Positions 43,651 to 54,655 of a stretch of DNA of 64,000 bases are shown here, piece by piece. The notes under the pieces are model-generated. The model had not been told where the DNA came from, ran no database searches, and worked only from the letters and a program-made list of their open reading frames with translations. Origin of the DNA: Microcebus murinus (taxonomy: Eukaryota > Chordata > Mammalia > Primates > Cheirogaleidae); NCBI RefSeq assembly GCF_040939455.1, contig NC_134113.1, positions 14,432,501-14,496,500 of the forward strand. The letters are read 5' to 3'. A program made the translations under genes and the position numbers. Every line of letters begins with the position of its first letter. The first letter of the stretch is position 1.

Positions 43651-44264
43651 CTCTCTCCCACCTTCTTGGACAGCTCAGGTAAAGCCAGAGGGTTCCCAAG
43701 AATTAAATTCTGTCTCTTAAATTTAAAGTAATCCCCAACAAGACATAAAATGAAGAAAATACTTATAGAGATCAATGCCATGCTCAGGGGAGGGGGTGTC
43801 TCTGAGAAACTCAGGCCCTAAAGGGACTCCCAAAATGTGGAAAAGAGGGCACATCTCCAAGGATAAAAACTGCCACCGACCAGAATAAACTGAGGTTTGC
43901 AAAAATGCTGAGATCAAGGGAAAAGGACTTTTCTCTCCTTATGTCTGGAATGAGAAAACTTACAGGAACAGTCTGGACACGTTGGCTGAGCAAATGATGT
44001 CATATTTATGGCTGAGAGGGAGAAAAAAACAAGACGGGTCCTCCTGTGGTACAGCCACCTCCTCTCCAGGAAGGAATATGGTCTGTCTCAAGATAAGCAG
44101 GGAGACCATGCCCAGAAGAAAACCCGCAAGGAGCTGTCAGTGAGCTCAACATTGCTTGAACTCCACCCAGGGCCCTGGGGTGCAATCACTGACCTCCCCA
44201 GCTACACTTTACCCCTTCGTCCCTGCACAGTGACCAGTGCCTACTCTAAGCTGAGAATCGGAGG
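43651..44264. other. Unclassified intronic sequence
   Basis: No repeat family, RNA gene or exon recognised. Confidence 0.45.
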
Positions 44265-44410
44265 AGCAGTAGGACCCAGTCCCCACCCTCAAGGACTCGA
44301 GGAGATAGTCACGTGAATAAATAAGTAGAATGTGTTCTGGGGGGCCTGGCGGAAGGCCGTGCAGACAGGGTGGTGCTCAGAGGAGTGATCTTAATCCCAC
44401 GTAGGGTATG
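44265..44410 (-). repeat. L2 LINE fragment, antisense
   Basis: 'cccagtccccaccctcaagg' and 'gtgaataaataagtagaatg' resemble antisense L2 ('agtccctgcccccatggagc..aataaacaagtaaataaat'). Confidence 0.5.
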
Positions 44411-44658
44411 AGAAGATAGAAAAGGCATCTTAGAAGAATGGAGGCTTGAGCTGGAGAGACAGGCAGGGGGCCTGCAGTGGCCCTGGTGGTTAAGGGCTGC
44501 CAGGGAGAGGAGCAAGAGCAACTAGCGAGACAAGACCTGTGGCACAGGGACCTGCGTGGGGCTGGCGTGCCTGGAGACTGAAGGAGCCCTAGCAAACTCG
44601 GAGGATGGAAGGCAGGAGATGGACTGATACCCCTTGCATTATAACAGAGAACAGTGGG

Positions 44659-44989
<331 letters not shown>

Positions 44990-45094
44990 AACAGTGGGTG
45001 TCACATGGCACAGACATCAAAATAGAGTAAAGGTCACAGTCATGGGGAACACCTGGGACTGTTAGAAGGCAGATTAGACAAGTGGTGGGAGCAG

Positions 45095-45242
45095 GGGAGC
45101 TTCTGCCCCCCAAGGGGCATTCAGCCATGTCTAGAGACATGTGCTGCTGGCATCTACCAGGTAAAGACCCAAGATGCTGCTAAACATCCCATAATCCATA
45201 AGACAGCTTCCCCCACAAAGAATTATACCACCCAAAATGTCA
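45095..45242 (+). mobile_element. MER5 (hAT-Charlie) left part, interrupted
   Basis: 'cttctgccccccaaggggca', 'gccatgtctagagacatgtg' and 'gatgctgctaaacatcccat', then 'caaagaattataccacccaa', are MER5A segments. The element is broken by a Tigger2 and resumes at 45718. Confidence 0.85.
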
Positions 45243-45244
45243 TA

Positions 45245-45715
45245 TCCCCCCTTATCTGTAGGGGATGTGCTCCAAGACCCGAAGTAGATGCCTGAAACCC
45301 CCAATAGTACACAGCCCTCTACATACTATGTTTTTCCTATACATACGTACCTATGATAAAGTTTAATTTCTAAATTAGGCACGGTACTCTTGTGCTTTGG
45401 GGCCGTTACGAAGTGAAATGAGTGTCATTTGAACACAAACACTGCGGCACCTCGACAGTCGATCTGGTGGCCGAGATGGCCACTAAGGGACTCCCAGGAG
45501 GGCAGCGGATGTAGTATAGAGACGTGGACAAAGGGGTGACTCGTGTCCCAGGTGGGATGGAGAGGGAAGGTGCAAGATTTCATCACACTGCTAAGAATGG
45601 TGCATGGTTTAAAACTTAGGAATTTGAATCGTTTATTTCAGGAATTTTCCATTTAACATTTTCAAACCGAGGTTGACGGCGGATAACTGAAGCCACAGAT
45701 AAGGGAGGACTGCTG
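45245..45715 (-). mobile_element. Tigger2-type (pogo/Tc1) non-autonomous DNA transposon
   Basis: 'aagacccgaagtagatgcct', 'gataaagtttaatttctaaa', 'gccactaagggactcccagg', 'tttcaggaattttccattta' and 'ggcggataactgaagccaca' match Tigger2a in antisense. It is flanked by TA at 45243-45244 and 45716-45717, the target duplication expected for this superfamily. It has no transposase frame. Confidence 0.85.
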
Positions 45716-45717
45716 TA

Positions 45718-45739
45718 GTGTCAAGGTTGAGAAACCCTG
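45718..45739 (+). mobile_element. MER5 (hAT-Charlie) right end
   Basis: 'gtgtcaaggttgagaaaccc' is the MER5A terminus. It completes the copy begun at 45095 once the Tigger2 is taken out. Confidence 0.82.
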
Positions 45740-46189
45740 AAAAAAACTAACTTTATTTCTTTTACTGACAGTTTTACCAGGCTAGAAACCAGAGGAAGCA
45801 GTGGTGGTAATAGTTCAGCATGTTTCAAAGTATGTTCCCAAGAATTATAATTATTCAGGATGCTAATGTCTGTTTTGGTCATATAGGTTTGGAAAACTCT
45901 GTGTTGAAGTAAGTTTTTAGTGCGGAACTTCTCAGAGTCATAAATTTGGTCATACTTGTGTGCTTGTGGGAGTACAAGTACTTGGAAAAGTAAGCAGAAA
46001 TTCCCAGATTTGTCTGACCCCAGAAACATTTAACTGTTTCTTTATAGAGATGATGGTTCTTTTATTAATTTGTGAGAACTCCTCACATACAAAGAACATT
46101 AATCCTTTGGCATCTTTGCAACTATTTTCTCCTTTTAACACATCCATCTTGTTATTCGGTCTTTAAAGTTTTTTTTAAGCAGTCAAATG
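45740..46189. other. Unclassified, AT-rich sequence
   Basis: About 45815-45900 ('aaagtatgttcccaagaatt' .. 'ggtttggaaaactctgtg') may be a decayed hAT element. No gene recognised. Confidence 0.4.
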
Positions 46190-46445
46190 TGGTCTTTGGC
46201 GACAGTATGTTATAGCAGCTAAGGGTGTTGATTCGAATTTAGGTTACACCACTTGTTAGTCGTGAGACCTTAAGTAAGTTACTTGGCCACCCCCCACCTT
46301 AGTTTCTTCTTATGTACAATGAAGATAATAATAGTATCCATCTCATAGGCTGGTTGTGAGGATGACGAGACTCTATGTATGTCAAGCCCATAGCTCAATG
46401 CCTGGAACAAGTGGGCACTCAGGAAACAATAGCCACCATTATCAT
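46190..46445 (+). repeat. MIR SINE, sense, near full length
   Basis: 'gttatagcagctaagggtgt', 'taagtaagttacttggccac', 'gataataatagtatccatct' and 'ctcaatgcctggaacaagtg' follow the consensus from end to end. Confidence 0.86.
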
Positions 46446-46579
46446 TAAGAATGTTCAGGCTTGCTCTGGAAACTCAAAGTCCAACTGAAGTCAATAGGGG
46501 AGATATGACTAAATAGCATCATATGTCAGAGGCTTTATTTCACTTGGCTTCAAGATCGCTGTGAGTCAGATGAGTATCT

Positions 46580-46757
46580 GCCAAAAGCCCTAATCAACAA
46601 ATGCCAAATAAATGAATGAAAATGGGCTCAACTTGGCTAGTCATCAGGGAAATGCAAATTGAAACCACAATGAGATGCCGCTACATAACCACCGGAATAG
46701 CTAGCATTAAAAAGATTAATCATGCTAAGTCTTGGTGAGGATGTGGAACAACCAGAA

Positions 46758-46798
<41 letters not shown>

Positions 46799-47440
46799 AA
46801 AGCATAAATTTTTTGTCAAAGCATAGATTGGTACAACCACTTTGGAATATAGCTTGATATTATTATCTATTAAGCTGAAGTTATACAGACATTCTCTGAG
46901 GTAGACCCAACCTAAATACATGCATGCATGCACCAAAACACATGTTTACAGTAGCATTGTTCATAATTTACAAAATCCATGTGTCCATTAACAATAGCAC
47001 TGATAAATCACACTATGTCCATTCAAATGGAGTATTTTAAGCAATAAAACTGAATGAACTACAAGTACACATAACAATGCAAATGAATCTCACAAACTCA
47101 CCATTTAGTGAAATAACTCAAAAGAATGCCTATTTCTATCATTCTGTTTATATAAAACTCAAAAACCAGGGAAATTAAACTATATCGTTAACTGGAATAT
47201 ATGTTTAGGTGATAAAACTTTTAAGAAAAGCAAGAAATTATTACCATGAAAGTCAGAACAGAAGTTATTTTTGGTTAGCCGAGGTGGCGGTTGAGACAGG
47301 CAGAAGTGGGCAACGTCGTATTTCTTGGCTTGGACGGTGGTTATGTGGATGTTTGCTTTGTGATAGTTCATTGAGTTGTCATGTTTGTTTTGTGCTCTGC
47401 TCCATAGTTGTGTTATATTTCAAAACAAGATAAGATTTAA
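46580..47440 (+). mobile_element. L1M LINE 3' region, sense
   Basis: 'gtcatcagggaaatgcaaat' and 'tgaaaccacaatgagatgcc' come from the ORF2 3' end. 'tttacagtagcattgttcat' and 'gtgtccattaacaatagcac' come from the 3' UTR. No open ORF2 frame survives. A CA microsatellite lies inside. Confidence 0.82.
46757..46795. repeat. CA dinucleotide microsatellite within L1
   Basis: About 17 CA units with one TA interruption. Confidence 0.92.
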
Positions 47441-48194
47441 GAATGTAACTCAATCTTAGGATATATTAATGGAGAGATGATATCCACACCAAAGTGAAAG
47501 TCCTGCACAGTCCACAGCCAGAAGATTGTGTTCCATTCCCAGTTGTTCACTAATTCTGGGAGTTTGAGAGGGACAGTGGCCAATTGGTGTGTGGAAGAAT
47601 GAACCAAGTAGTGAAGGGAAGAGGCATCTAGCCTGGCAGGACAATGACCTAGAGATAGTGTGACCAGCATCTTCAGAAACATGGAGGATTGCATGGAAAG
47701 ATAGATTGGATTGACTCTACATAACTCTAGTGGGCAGAGTTGGAACCCAATTATGGGATGGCAGTCCTATTGAAGGAGCAACTTTCTAACAAGCAGAGAT
47801 AAATATGATTGGGATGGGCAGCCCCTTGCAGTAGGAGATTCTGATCCCTGGACAGTTGGAGCAAAGATGAACACTTACTGGGAAAGCTTCAAGAGATTAG
47901 GCGTGTGTGAGGTTAGCCTAAGATGTTTGAACCCCCTGAAATTGAGACAAATGAGCTTGTGTGTTTATGTGTGAATGTGACGTGAGCATTTTTCAGGGAA
48001 AAGGTCCATAGTCTCTTTCAGCTTCTCAACAGTCACCTATGACTGACCCAATTAAAGCACCCTGGACATGACCCCTAGTATTATCTTCTAATAATGAGAC
48101 TCTATGGTTTTAATCAATAATATGAGTGGTCTGTTAAAAAGGAATGGTATAGATCATATTACCAAAGTATGATTAGAAGTCAAGTTCAAGGCCA
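47441..48194. other. Unclassified sequence, possibly an old repeat
   Basis: About 750 bases without a clear family. 'ccccttgcagtaggagattc' with 'tgatccctggacagttggag' has the look of an interspersed repeat, but I cannot identify it. Confidence 0.4.
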
Positions 48195-48440
48195 ACTGCT
48201 AGTATGGTGTGGGGATAAAGCTTGTAGAATCTGAAGTCCAGGTTTCCAGTTTGCATCTGGATTTACCATTTACTGCGTTGTGTGCCCTTGGGTGAGTTGC
48301 TAAGTTTCTCTGTGCCTCAGTTTCCTCATCTCTAATACAGGAACAATAATCTCCTTCCTGTGGTTGTAATGATGATAAAATAAAACAATTCAGGCTTAGG
48401 AATGTGGCTGAGTCAGTGAATAGGAGCTTTAAAAAACAGC
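48195..48440 (+). repeat. MIR SINE, sense
   Basis: 'gcgttgtgtgcccttgggtg' with 'agttgctaagtttctctgtg' and 'cctcagtttcctcatctcta' makes the core unmistakable. Confidence 0.88.
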
Positions 48441-48599
48441 CACAAATGTAAACTGTTATTCTTAGTACTTAACCACTTAGCTAAAGTGAGATAAGAGTTG
48501 TTCATAATAGACAAAAAGGGGAGGGAAATTGAATTAAATTCTGGGTAAATTCTTAGAATAAGGAAATCCAACATCCCTAGGATAAGCTAAGATAACACA

Positions 48600-48770
48600 C
48601 TAACCCCGGCCTAGAAGCCACCTTGTCCAATTCCATAGATTCAGGCTGTCAGGGCTTGAATCCCAGCACCTGACTTTGAAGATAAGAACCTGGGGTCCAG
48701 AGACGAGAAGGGCCTTGCCCAAGGCCATACAGCAAGTGAGCAAAAAAGTCCCCAGTAACAGGACAGGAAG
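48600..48770 (-). repeat. MIR SINE, antisense
   Basis: 'gacgagaagggccttgccca' with 'aggccatacagcaagtgagc' is the reverse-complemented core. It is more diverged than its neighbours. Confidence 0.55.
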
Positions 48771-48814
48771 GAAAGACCTTTGAGATAGTTGGGCCCCTCT
48801 TAGCCATACTTTAG

Positions 48815-49070
48815 AGATAATAATAATAATAATAGCAATAATAATAAAAGCTAATGTTTTATTGAGCTTACTCTGTACAGGCACTGTTCTAAGTGCTATG
48901 TGTGTGTATATATGCATTTTCACTCATTTAGTGCAATCCTCGAAACAAGCCTATGAGGTAGATACTACTGGCAGCTGCATCTTAGAGATGAGGAAACTGA
49001 GGCACAGGCAGGAAATGGTGGAGCTGGGATACAACCCCCAGACAGTCTGGCTCCAGTGCCTGAGCTGAGC
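48815..49070 (-). repeat. MIR SINE, antisense, with an AAT repeat
   Basis: 'aggcactgttctaagtgcta', 'cttagagatgaggaaactga' and 'ggcacaggcaggaaatggtg', then 'gacagtctggctccagtgcc', are reverse-complement segments. The AAT run at 48816-48848 expanded from the MIR 'aataataatag' end. Confidence 0.87.
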
Positions 49071-50156
49071 TAGGAGGAGGGAAGGGCACTGACACGGTAC
49101 CAGGTTAATAAGCCCAGACCCAGGTATCCTAACCTCCCCCTGCTTGCCAGGATTGCTGTCCTTCTGAGAGGGGGCAATGAGTGACAGCATCAAGCACCTC
49201 TGCAGACAGTCCTGCCTGTTGTGGGGAGACGAGCAACCCCTAAACACGACGTTTCCCACAGCCCTGGCGTCTCCCACACCCTGGCTTGGCCAGGTTTGCT
49301 GCTGTCATCGGCTCCAAGTGACCTGGACTGGATCCGTTCTCTCTGGCTGACTCATTTAAGGAGCTTTCCCGGCACTGTCCACATTTTGAGTGAGAGTAGG
49401 TGGCTCCAGAACACGGTGATGGAGAGGGACTCTTAGAAAATGAGCAAACAGAGGAATGGAGCCCAGGGGAACAGTTAAGAAATCAAAAGGTTCCCCGTCA
49501 GCTGGGAGACCTCCAGGGAGGAGAGTCGCTGTGCGTTTCACGTTCCGCAGAGGCCGGGCCAAGTGAGAGCAGACGACAGGCACCCGCCCGCGTGGCATTC
49601 AGGGCAAGCGTGTTCAGGGGCCCCAACAAAAAGTGAGGGGGAGGAGGAGGAGGGACCCGCACCCACTCCACTGCCCTCACCCTCCATCCCACCTCCCTCC
49701 CTATGTCCTCTCCCACCTGCCCTGCCCCGTGGACAGCCACTGGCCTCTAATTGGGCCCCTACGAGGGGATCTATCAGTCCTTCACACCTTAATGAAGATT
49801 TAGGCACTCTGCGCCCCTTTTCAGAGCCTCTGCCACGAGGTTGTCCCTTCCATAAGTGCAATATATACAGCCGGTACTCATCACTCACAGATTCCATGTT
49901 TGCCAATTTGTCTGCTTGCTAAAATTTATTTGTAACCCCAAAATGAACTCTCACAGCATTTTCAGGGTCAGGGATGGATATGTGCAGAGTGGGGAAAATT
50001 TCGAGTCAAACAAGGTAACATTCTGCCTTCTTGTTTCAGCTCCCCTACTGCAAGCAAGTGCCCTTTCCATGGTCTATTTGGTGCCACATTGACACATTTT
50101 TATGCGTTTTGTTGGTGATTTTGTTCTGGCAAGTGTACAGCAAGCGTAACAGCAAG
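49071..50156. other. Unclassified intronic sequence
   Basis: A purine-rich 'gtgagggggaggaggaggag' tract lies at about 49634. No family, RNA gene or exon recognised. Confidence 0.45.
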
Positions 50157-50470
50157 TGTTAACAGCGACTAACCAGGGAAAGATCCAAGCAGCACACAGA
50201 GGGTCGCAGAATCAGCCTTTATTCTGCCCTCGGGCCTAAGAGGGGCATGCTACCAAATTCTGAGCCCCGCTTCCTTGTCCTCCTCCAGTTTTATACACTT
50301 GGCGGGATTCAAAAAGCATCCAATCAGCAACAAGCTTTAACATCCAATCAGCAACAAGCTTTAATATCCAATCAGCAGTGAGTTCAGCCATGGGAGACCC
50401 CCGGGGTGGAGGTTTTTCCCTGTCAATTTCACTGTTTAATATGCCCCCTAAATGTAATGCTGAAGTGCCC
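50157..50470 (-). mobile_element. Retroviral-type solo LTR, antisense, with tandem CCAAT units
   Basis: Minus-strand order is U3-like: three CCAAT-containing repeats (50317-50340 and 50341-50364 are identical 24-base units, a partial third follows), then TATAAAA (50289-50295), then an AATAAA polyadenylation signal (50218-50223) about 70 bases on, then a U5-like piece. On the top strand each unit reads ATCCAATCAGCA, an NF-Y-type box. Edges are uncertain and no target-site duplication was found. I do not recognise the family; it may be lineage-specific. Confidence 0.55.
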
Positions 50471-50489
50471 TCTAGACTTCCCAAGTGAT

Positions 50490-50800
50490 GTTACTTATAG
50501 AAAAAAAAAATACACATGTATGTAAGTTTCATTCAGGCATAATAAGGTATAATTATAGTTCTATTGATGTTGAGTTTAATGTTAATGTATTAACAATATA
50601 TATTAAATAAGATGTCTTTAAACGAAACACACATAACACAAGGTTATGTATTAATCAGTGGATGAAAAACAATTGTGACCAGAGGCTTACAGGAACCTAA
50701 CCCTGTATTTCCTGTAAGATTGATTGTTCTGTATTCATTTGTTCAGTGTTTGCTGCAACTTTATAGAACATTACTACCATGAATGATGGGTATCAACTGT
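50490..50800 (+). mobile_element. Tigger-type DNA transposon fragment
   Basis: 'aggttatgtattaatcagtg', 'gaccagaggcttacaggaac' and 'ctaaccctgtatttcctgta', then 'tatagaacattactaccatg', match a Tigger-group non-autonomous element. The member cannot be named with certainty. Confidence 0.55.
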
Positions 50801-50833
50801 GTGTATTTGTGTATATATGCATGTGTGTATACT

Positions 50834-50834
<1 letters not shown>

Positions 50835-50864
<30 letters not shown>
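50835..50864. repeat. CA dinucleotide microsatellite
   Basis: About 15 CA units preceded by a decayed TG/TA part ('gtgtatatatgcatgtgtgt'). Confidence 0.92.
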
Positions 50865-50865
<1 letters not shown>

Positions 50866-51344
50866 CCTGAAGATGTGTGTCCTGAAAGAGTCGTTAAGTT
50901 TTCTTTCAGCCTTTGAACCCTAAAATGCCATGATTTCTAAGCACAAGCAGGGAAAACTAAAATAGTCACGCTATGGCTCTGTCTAGCCTCATGTTTGTCA
51001 TGTTGCAGGCATGGGCATCTGGATCATGAACTCATTCTCCTTACGGGGGTTTGAGGTTAAGATCTCTACTTGTGTCACTTCTTCAGCCACCACCATCCTT
51101 GGTTCCCTGGAGGAGCCTTGGCCTGGGTTCAGGACATCTGGGTCATCCAGCCAGCCTTGCTCACACTCCCCAGGGCTGGCAGTACTTACCTGGGCCAGCT
51201 ATTTAAACACCTCAATGCAATTTCTCCATATCTCAGCTATATGAGATTTTCCTCTCCCAGTCACTTGGAATCACCAGTGAGTAAAAGTGCACTAAAAAGT
51301 ATGAACTTCCATGTAAATGTGAGCTGGGAAGTAAGCAAAAGAGA
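50865..51344. other. Unclassified intronic sequence
   Basis: About 51170-51260 may hold a decayed MIR. The 229-codon frame starting at 51070 runs through this and the next MIR and is not considered coding. Confidence 0.45.
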
Positions 51345-51465
51345 AAACATGGGTATTGGGCTTAGACCTTCCTGGGTTCCGAGCCTGGCTCTGCCTTCTG
51401 CCAGCATCGTGACCTTGAGCAAATCTCTCAACTTCTCTGGGCCTCAACTTCTCTGGGATGACTCA
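51345..51465 (+). repeat. MIR SINE 5' half, sense
   Basis: 'tgggttccgagcctggctct' and 'atcgtgaccttgagcaaatc', then 'tctgggcctcaacttctctg', are the MIR 5' half and core. Confidence 0.75.
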
Positions 51466-52249
51466 AGGCCTAGCAAATGGATGAACAAAGGAAGAGAGGA
51501 TATCAACAATCCCCAAGCACCTGTGTGCTGGGATGAGTGCCTTCACCATTCCCCCAACCCTCAGAGGTGCCCCAGAGGGACCCCTAATCCCTGCTTTGCA
51601 GAGGCTCCAAGAGCTGTCCTGCCCAAGGTTGCAGGGATTTTAACTGAGGTTGGCAGTCCTTTTCTTCCTCCTGCCAGGGACCCTCGGGAACACCCTGGTA
51701 GAATCATCTCTTCCTGTTACAAGGCAAGGCGCCAACTTCATCGGAGAGTTGATTTATAAAGAATTTCGCAAGGCCCCACCCAACAAACATGTCAGTACCT
51801 TCGAGACAAGCACTGACCTTTATGAGCTGCTCTTGTTTTTTGGTAGACTGACCTCACACCGGGCCCAAGGCCAAGCCCAAGAACACTCATCTCAAGAGAA
51901 TAAGAAAAAGAAGAATACCACCCCCATCACTGTGCACCACCTACAAGCCCCATTGTGTCAAGAGGGGCAGAGGCCCAAGAACACATTCATTTGGAAGGAA
52001 CAAATCACCTGCCCTCGTGGGCACTGACACACACACAACCCCTCTGTGAAAAAACGACTATCCTTATTCTTTTTTTTTTTACTACAAAACATTGAGAAGC
52101 AGTAAGATTTCCTCTCTTCTCTCTGTCTGTTGTCCCATCCTGGTATTGCAAAAGGTCAGGGAAGCCTCCCCTAGGAAGCCCCTCAGAAAGAGGGGGGAGC
52201 ACATGGCCTGGTGGGGTGGGGAACACTGTCTCATTTACCACAATCAATT
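51466..52249. other. Unclassified intronic sequence
   Basis: An acceptor-like 'ttcttcctcctgccag' ends at 51677 and is followed by an open frame, but no donor or protein homology supports an exon. A T run lies at about 52070-52080. Confidence 0.4.
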
Positions 52250-52450
52250 CCCCAACATCAGACACTTATAATGTACAAAATATCAATGCATCCACAGTGG
52301 GAGCCTTTGGAGGCTCCCGGCTGTCCTGGGAGGTGGGTGTTATTCTCATGATACGCCTTTCACAGATGAGATAAGCAGAGACCAAGGAGAAGTGATTTGC
52401 ACAGGGCTGCACGTCGCATGCCCACGCCGGAGGAGGCAGGACTCTAGAGA
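52250..52450 (-). repeat. MIR SINE, antisense
   Basis: 'gaggtgggtgttattctcat' and 'cctttcacagatgagataag', then 'agtgatttgcacagggctgc', are reverse-complement MIR segments. Confidence 0.7.
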
Positions 52451-53644
52451 GTCCCTCGGAGAGTCCCTCCGGCCCGTTTGGAAACAGCCAGTGTTTCTGT
52501 TGAGGCCTCCCCCAGGCAACATGCTCGGGCACAGCCATTCTCACCACCCATCAGCAAGAGAAGCGAGGGCCTAAAACAGGGAGCGGCCTCCAGCACCCCC
52601 CCAGAAGCCTCCTGGAAGTGAAACCAGCCACGTCTCTGGCTTCCTGGAAATAGCTGCACTTGGGGGCAGCTGGCACCGCTGCTGGCAGGTGGCCGGGGCA
52701 GGCTCCATTTCCAGGAAGACTAGAGAGGATGTAAACAGTGGGTCGGTTACATTTTAGAGTGTGGGTCCCCATGTCCCTGTGTCTAGGGGTGGGGAAGCAG
52801 CCACCTTAAGCGCAGTGTTCAGCCTCTTTGAAGCCTCCAGACAAACAGGGCGCTAGTAGCGGACCCTGTTCTCTTGCCTCAACCCCCGGCCTCCAGCCCC
52901 ATCCTCCTGGGGAGGCAGTAAGATGTGAGGAGGCTGGTGGTGGCACAGTGAGTGCTGCTCAGCCTTTCCCACAGCACGACACTCGCAGAAAATGGTAGTA
53001 TTTATGTGACTCGGGGGTGGAGGGAGGAGGCTGCTAACAGCTGAAAAGGAGGGCCGGGGGCCCCCAGCCACCCCAGGGGTACAGGACCAGCGGCAAGGGC
53101 AGCTACTGGGTGCTCTTGGTGGTGGGCCCTGACGCCACACAGGCCTGAGCGCCTTGGCGTTCCCGCTCCCACGTGCTCTGCGCGAGGCAGGCGGCATCGC
53201 TATTGCCCACTGAATCCGAACCCCCATTTTAACGACATGCCCTGGAGATGTGCAGGCTGCTCTGCATAACCGCTGGGTTTGACCAGAGGGTACAACTCAG
53301 ATGCCCAAGGGACCAGGCAACCACCACGAGTTAGGAGCCCAGGCGGGACTTCTTTCTAGCACCAGAAAGGCCATGGCCAGCCTGAAAGGGAAGCCACCTC
53401 TCGGCCCAGCCAGCGACGGCTGTGAGAGACTGCGCAGCCCAGGCAGAACTGACCTTCTGATGCTAACAAGTCAATGCTCTGGGTCTCCAATACGAATACT
53501 CCTGATTTTAAAACGTTGGCAACTCATTTAAAAATCTTTTGAAACACTATATAGGCTAAATAAAATGGTTACCCACTGAATCTTGGGGTGCCAGTTTGGT
53601 GTCTCCAGCTTCAGTCGAAAGACACCAAGTTTGGCCTTACCCTC
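52451..53644. other. Unclassified GC-rich sequence
   Basis: A small duplication 'gagagtccctc' occurs twice near 52447-52470. A decayed antisense MIR may lie at about 53170-53320. No gene recognised. Confidence 0.45.
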
Positions 53645-53885
53645 CCCTTCCAGGGGGCCATGGATCCTAATGGTTAAGGCCCCAGCTTGGACAATGGACC
53701 CAAGAGTTCGCATCCCAGCTCCGCCACTTCCTACGTATATAACTGTGAGCAAGCACGTGACTTGCAGGTTTTGTTTTCTCCTCTGTAAAATGGCCCTAAT
53801 AAATGCCCCCAGTGGGTGAGGGGGGTTACCCTGCAGAGCTATTAAGATAAGGCACTTTAAAAATTCTGTGGCTACTTAAGAGATG
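53645..53885 (+). repeat. MIR SINE, sense
   Basis: 'gatcctaatggttaaggccc', 'cgcatcccagctccgccact', 'ctctgtaaaatggccctaat' and 'aagataaggcactttaaaaa' are consensus segments in order. Confidence 0.85.
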
Positions 53886-53889
53886 TTGA

Positions 53890-54044
53890 TTGGCCTAGAA
53901 CCTGAGACTTCTATGCATACTGATCACCTGGGATCTGGTTAGCAGGCAGACTCATGCACTAGGCCTCAGTGCCGCCCATCGGGATTCTGCATTTCTAACA
54001 GCTCCCGGGGGATCGGTGCTGCTTCTCTGTGGTCTAGGCTGCAA
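53890..54044 (+). mobile_element. MER20-like hAT element
   Basis: 'actgatcacctgggatctgg', 'gggattctgcatttctaaca' and 'gctcccgggggatcggtgct' then 'gcttctctgtgg' are MER20-type segments with more divergence than the copy at 23304. Confidence 0.6.
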
Positions 54045-54237
54045 ACTCTTTCTGTGCAGAGCCAGATGACACACATTCGAGGCCTTTCAGGCCACGTGGT
54101 CTGTGTTGCAGCTACTCCCTGTCGTGCGAAAGCAGCCATAGACGATGCATAATGAACCCAGGCTGTGTTTCAATATAACTTTATTTATGGACACTGAAAT
54201 TTGAATTTCATATCCTTTTCACATGTCGTTTTTCAAC
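54045..54237 (+). mobile_element. hAT DNA transposon, left part, interrupted
   Basis: 'gcaaactctttctgtgcaga', 'gtcgtgcgaaagcagccata' and 'ttcaatataactttatttat' match the common hAT element that in consensus reads 'ggcaaactttttctgtaaagg..gcgcgaaagcagccatagac..aataaaactttattt'. It is broken by a Tigger and resumes at 54570. Confidence 0.78.
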
Positions 54238-54239
54238 TA

Positions 54240-54567
54240 CAGTAGTCCCTCCTTATTTGGGAAAATGAATTCCAAGACCCCCAGTGGAATCTCAGCTAGT
54301 ACCAAACCCTATATAGACTGTTTTCTCCTATGCCTACATACCTACAATAAAGTTTAATTTGTAAATTAGACACAGTAAGAGATTAGCAACAATAACTAAT
54401 AATAAGATAAAACAATTATAACGATATACTGTAATGAGTCATGTGAATGTGGTCTCTCTCTATCTCTTAAAATACATTACTGTACAGTACTCGCCTATTT
54501 TCAGACCATGGTAGACTGTGGGTAACTGAAACTGTGGGAAGCAAAACCGAGTGAGGGAGGACTGTTG
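54240..54567 (+). mobile_element. Tigger-type DNA transposon, nested
   Basis: It starts 'cagtagtccctccttatttg' and ends '..gtgagggaggactgttg', an imperfect inverted repeat pair. Internal 'aagacccccagtggaatctc' and 'ataaagtttaatttgtaaat' are Tigger2-group segments, while 'ttagcaacaataactaataa' marks a different internal body from the copy at 45245. TA flanks it at 54238-54239 and 54568-54569. Confidence 0.82.
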
Positions 54568-54569
54568 TA

Positions 54570-54655
54570 TTTAAAAACGTAAAAACCATTCCTAACCTGT
54601 GGGCTATGCAAAAACAGGCAGTGGGCTGGCTCTGGCCCTCGAGCAGTAGTTTGCA
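54570..54655 (+). mobile_element. hAT DNA transposon, right part
   Basis: 'aaaaccattcctaacctgtg' and 'caaaaacaggcagtgggctg', then 'gcagtagtttgcagacccct', complete the element begun at 54045. Confidence 0.78.

Noticed and set aside
51070..51759. 229-codon open frame on + strand
   Set aside because: It runs through a sense MIR and C-rich intron, has no recognisable protein homology, and no splice or promoter context. Chance openness in GC-rich sequence is likely.
51678..51860. Possible extra exon after 'ttcttcctcctgccag'
   Set aside because: The acceptor looks fair, but the open frame beyond it matches no synapsin or TIMP segment and no clear donor follows.
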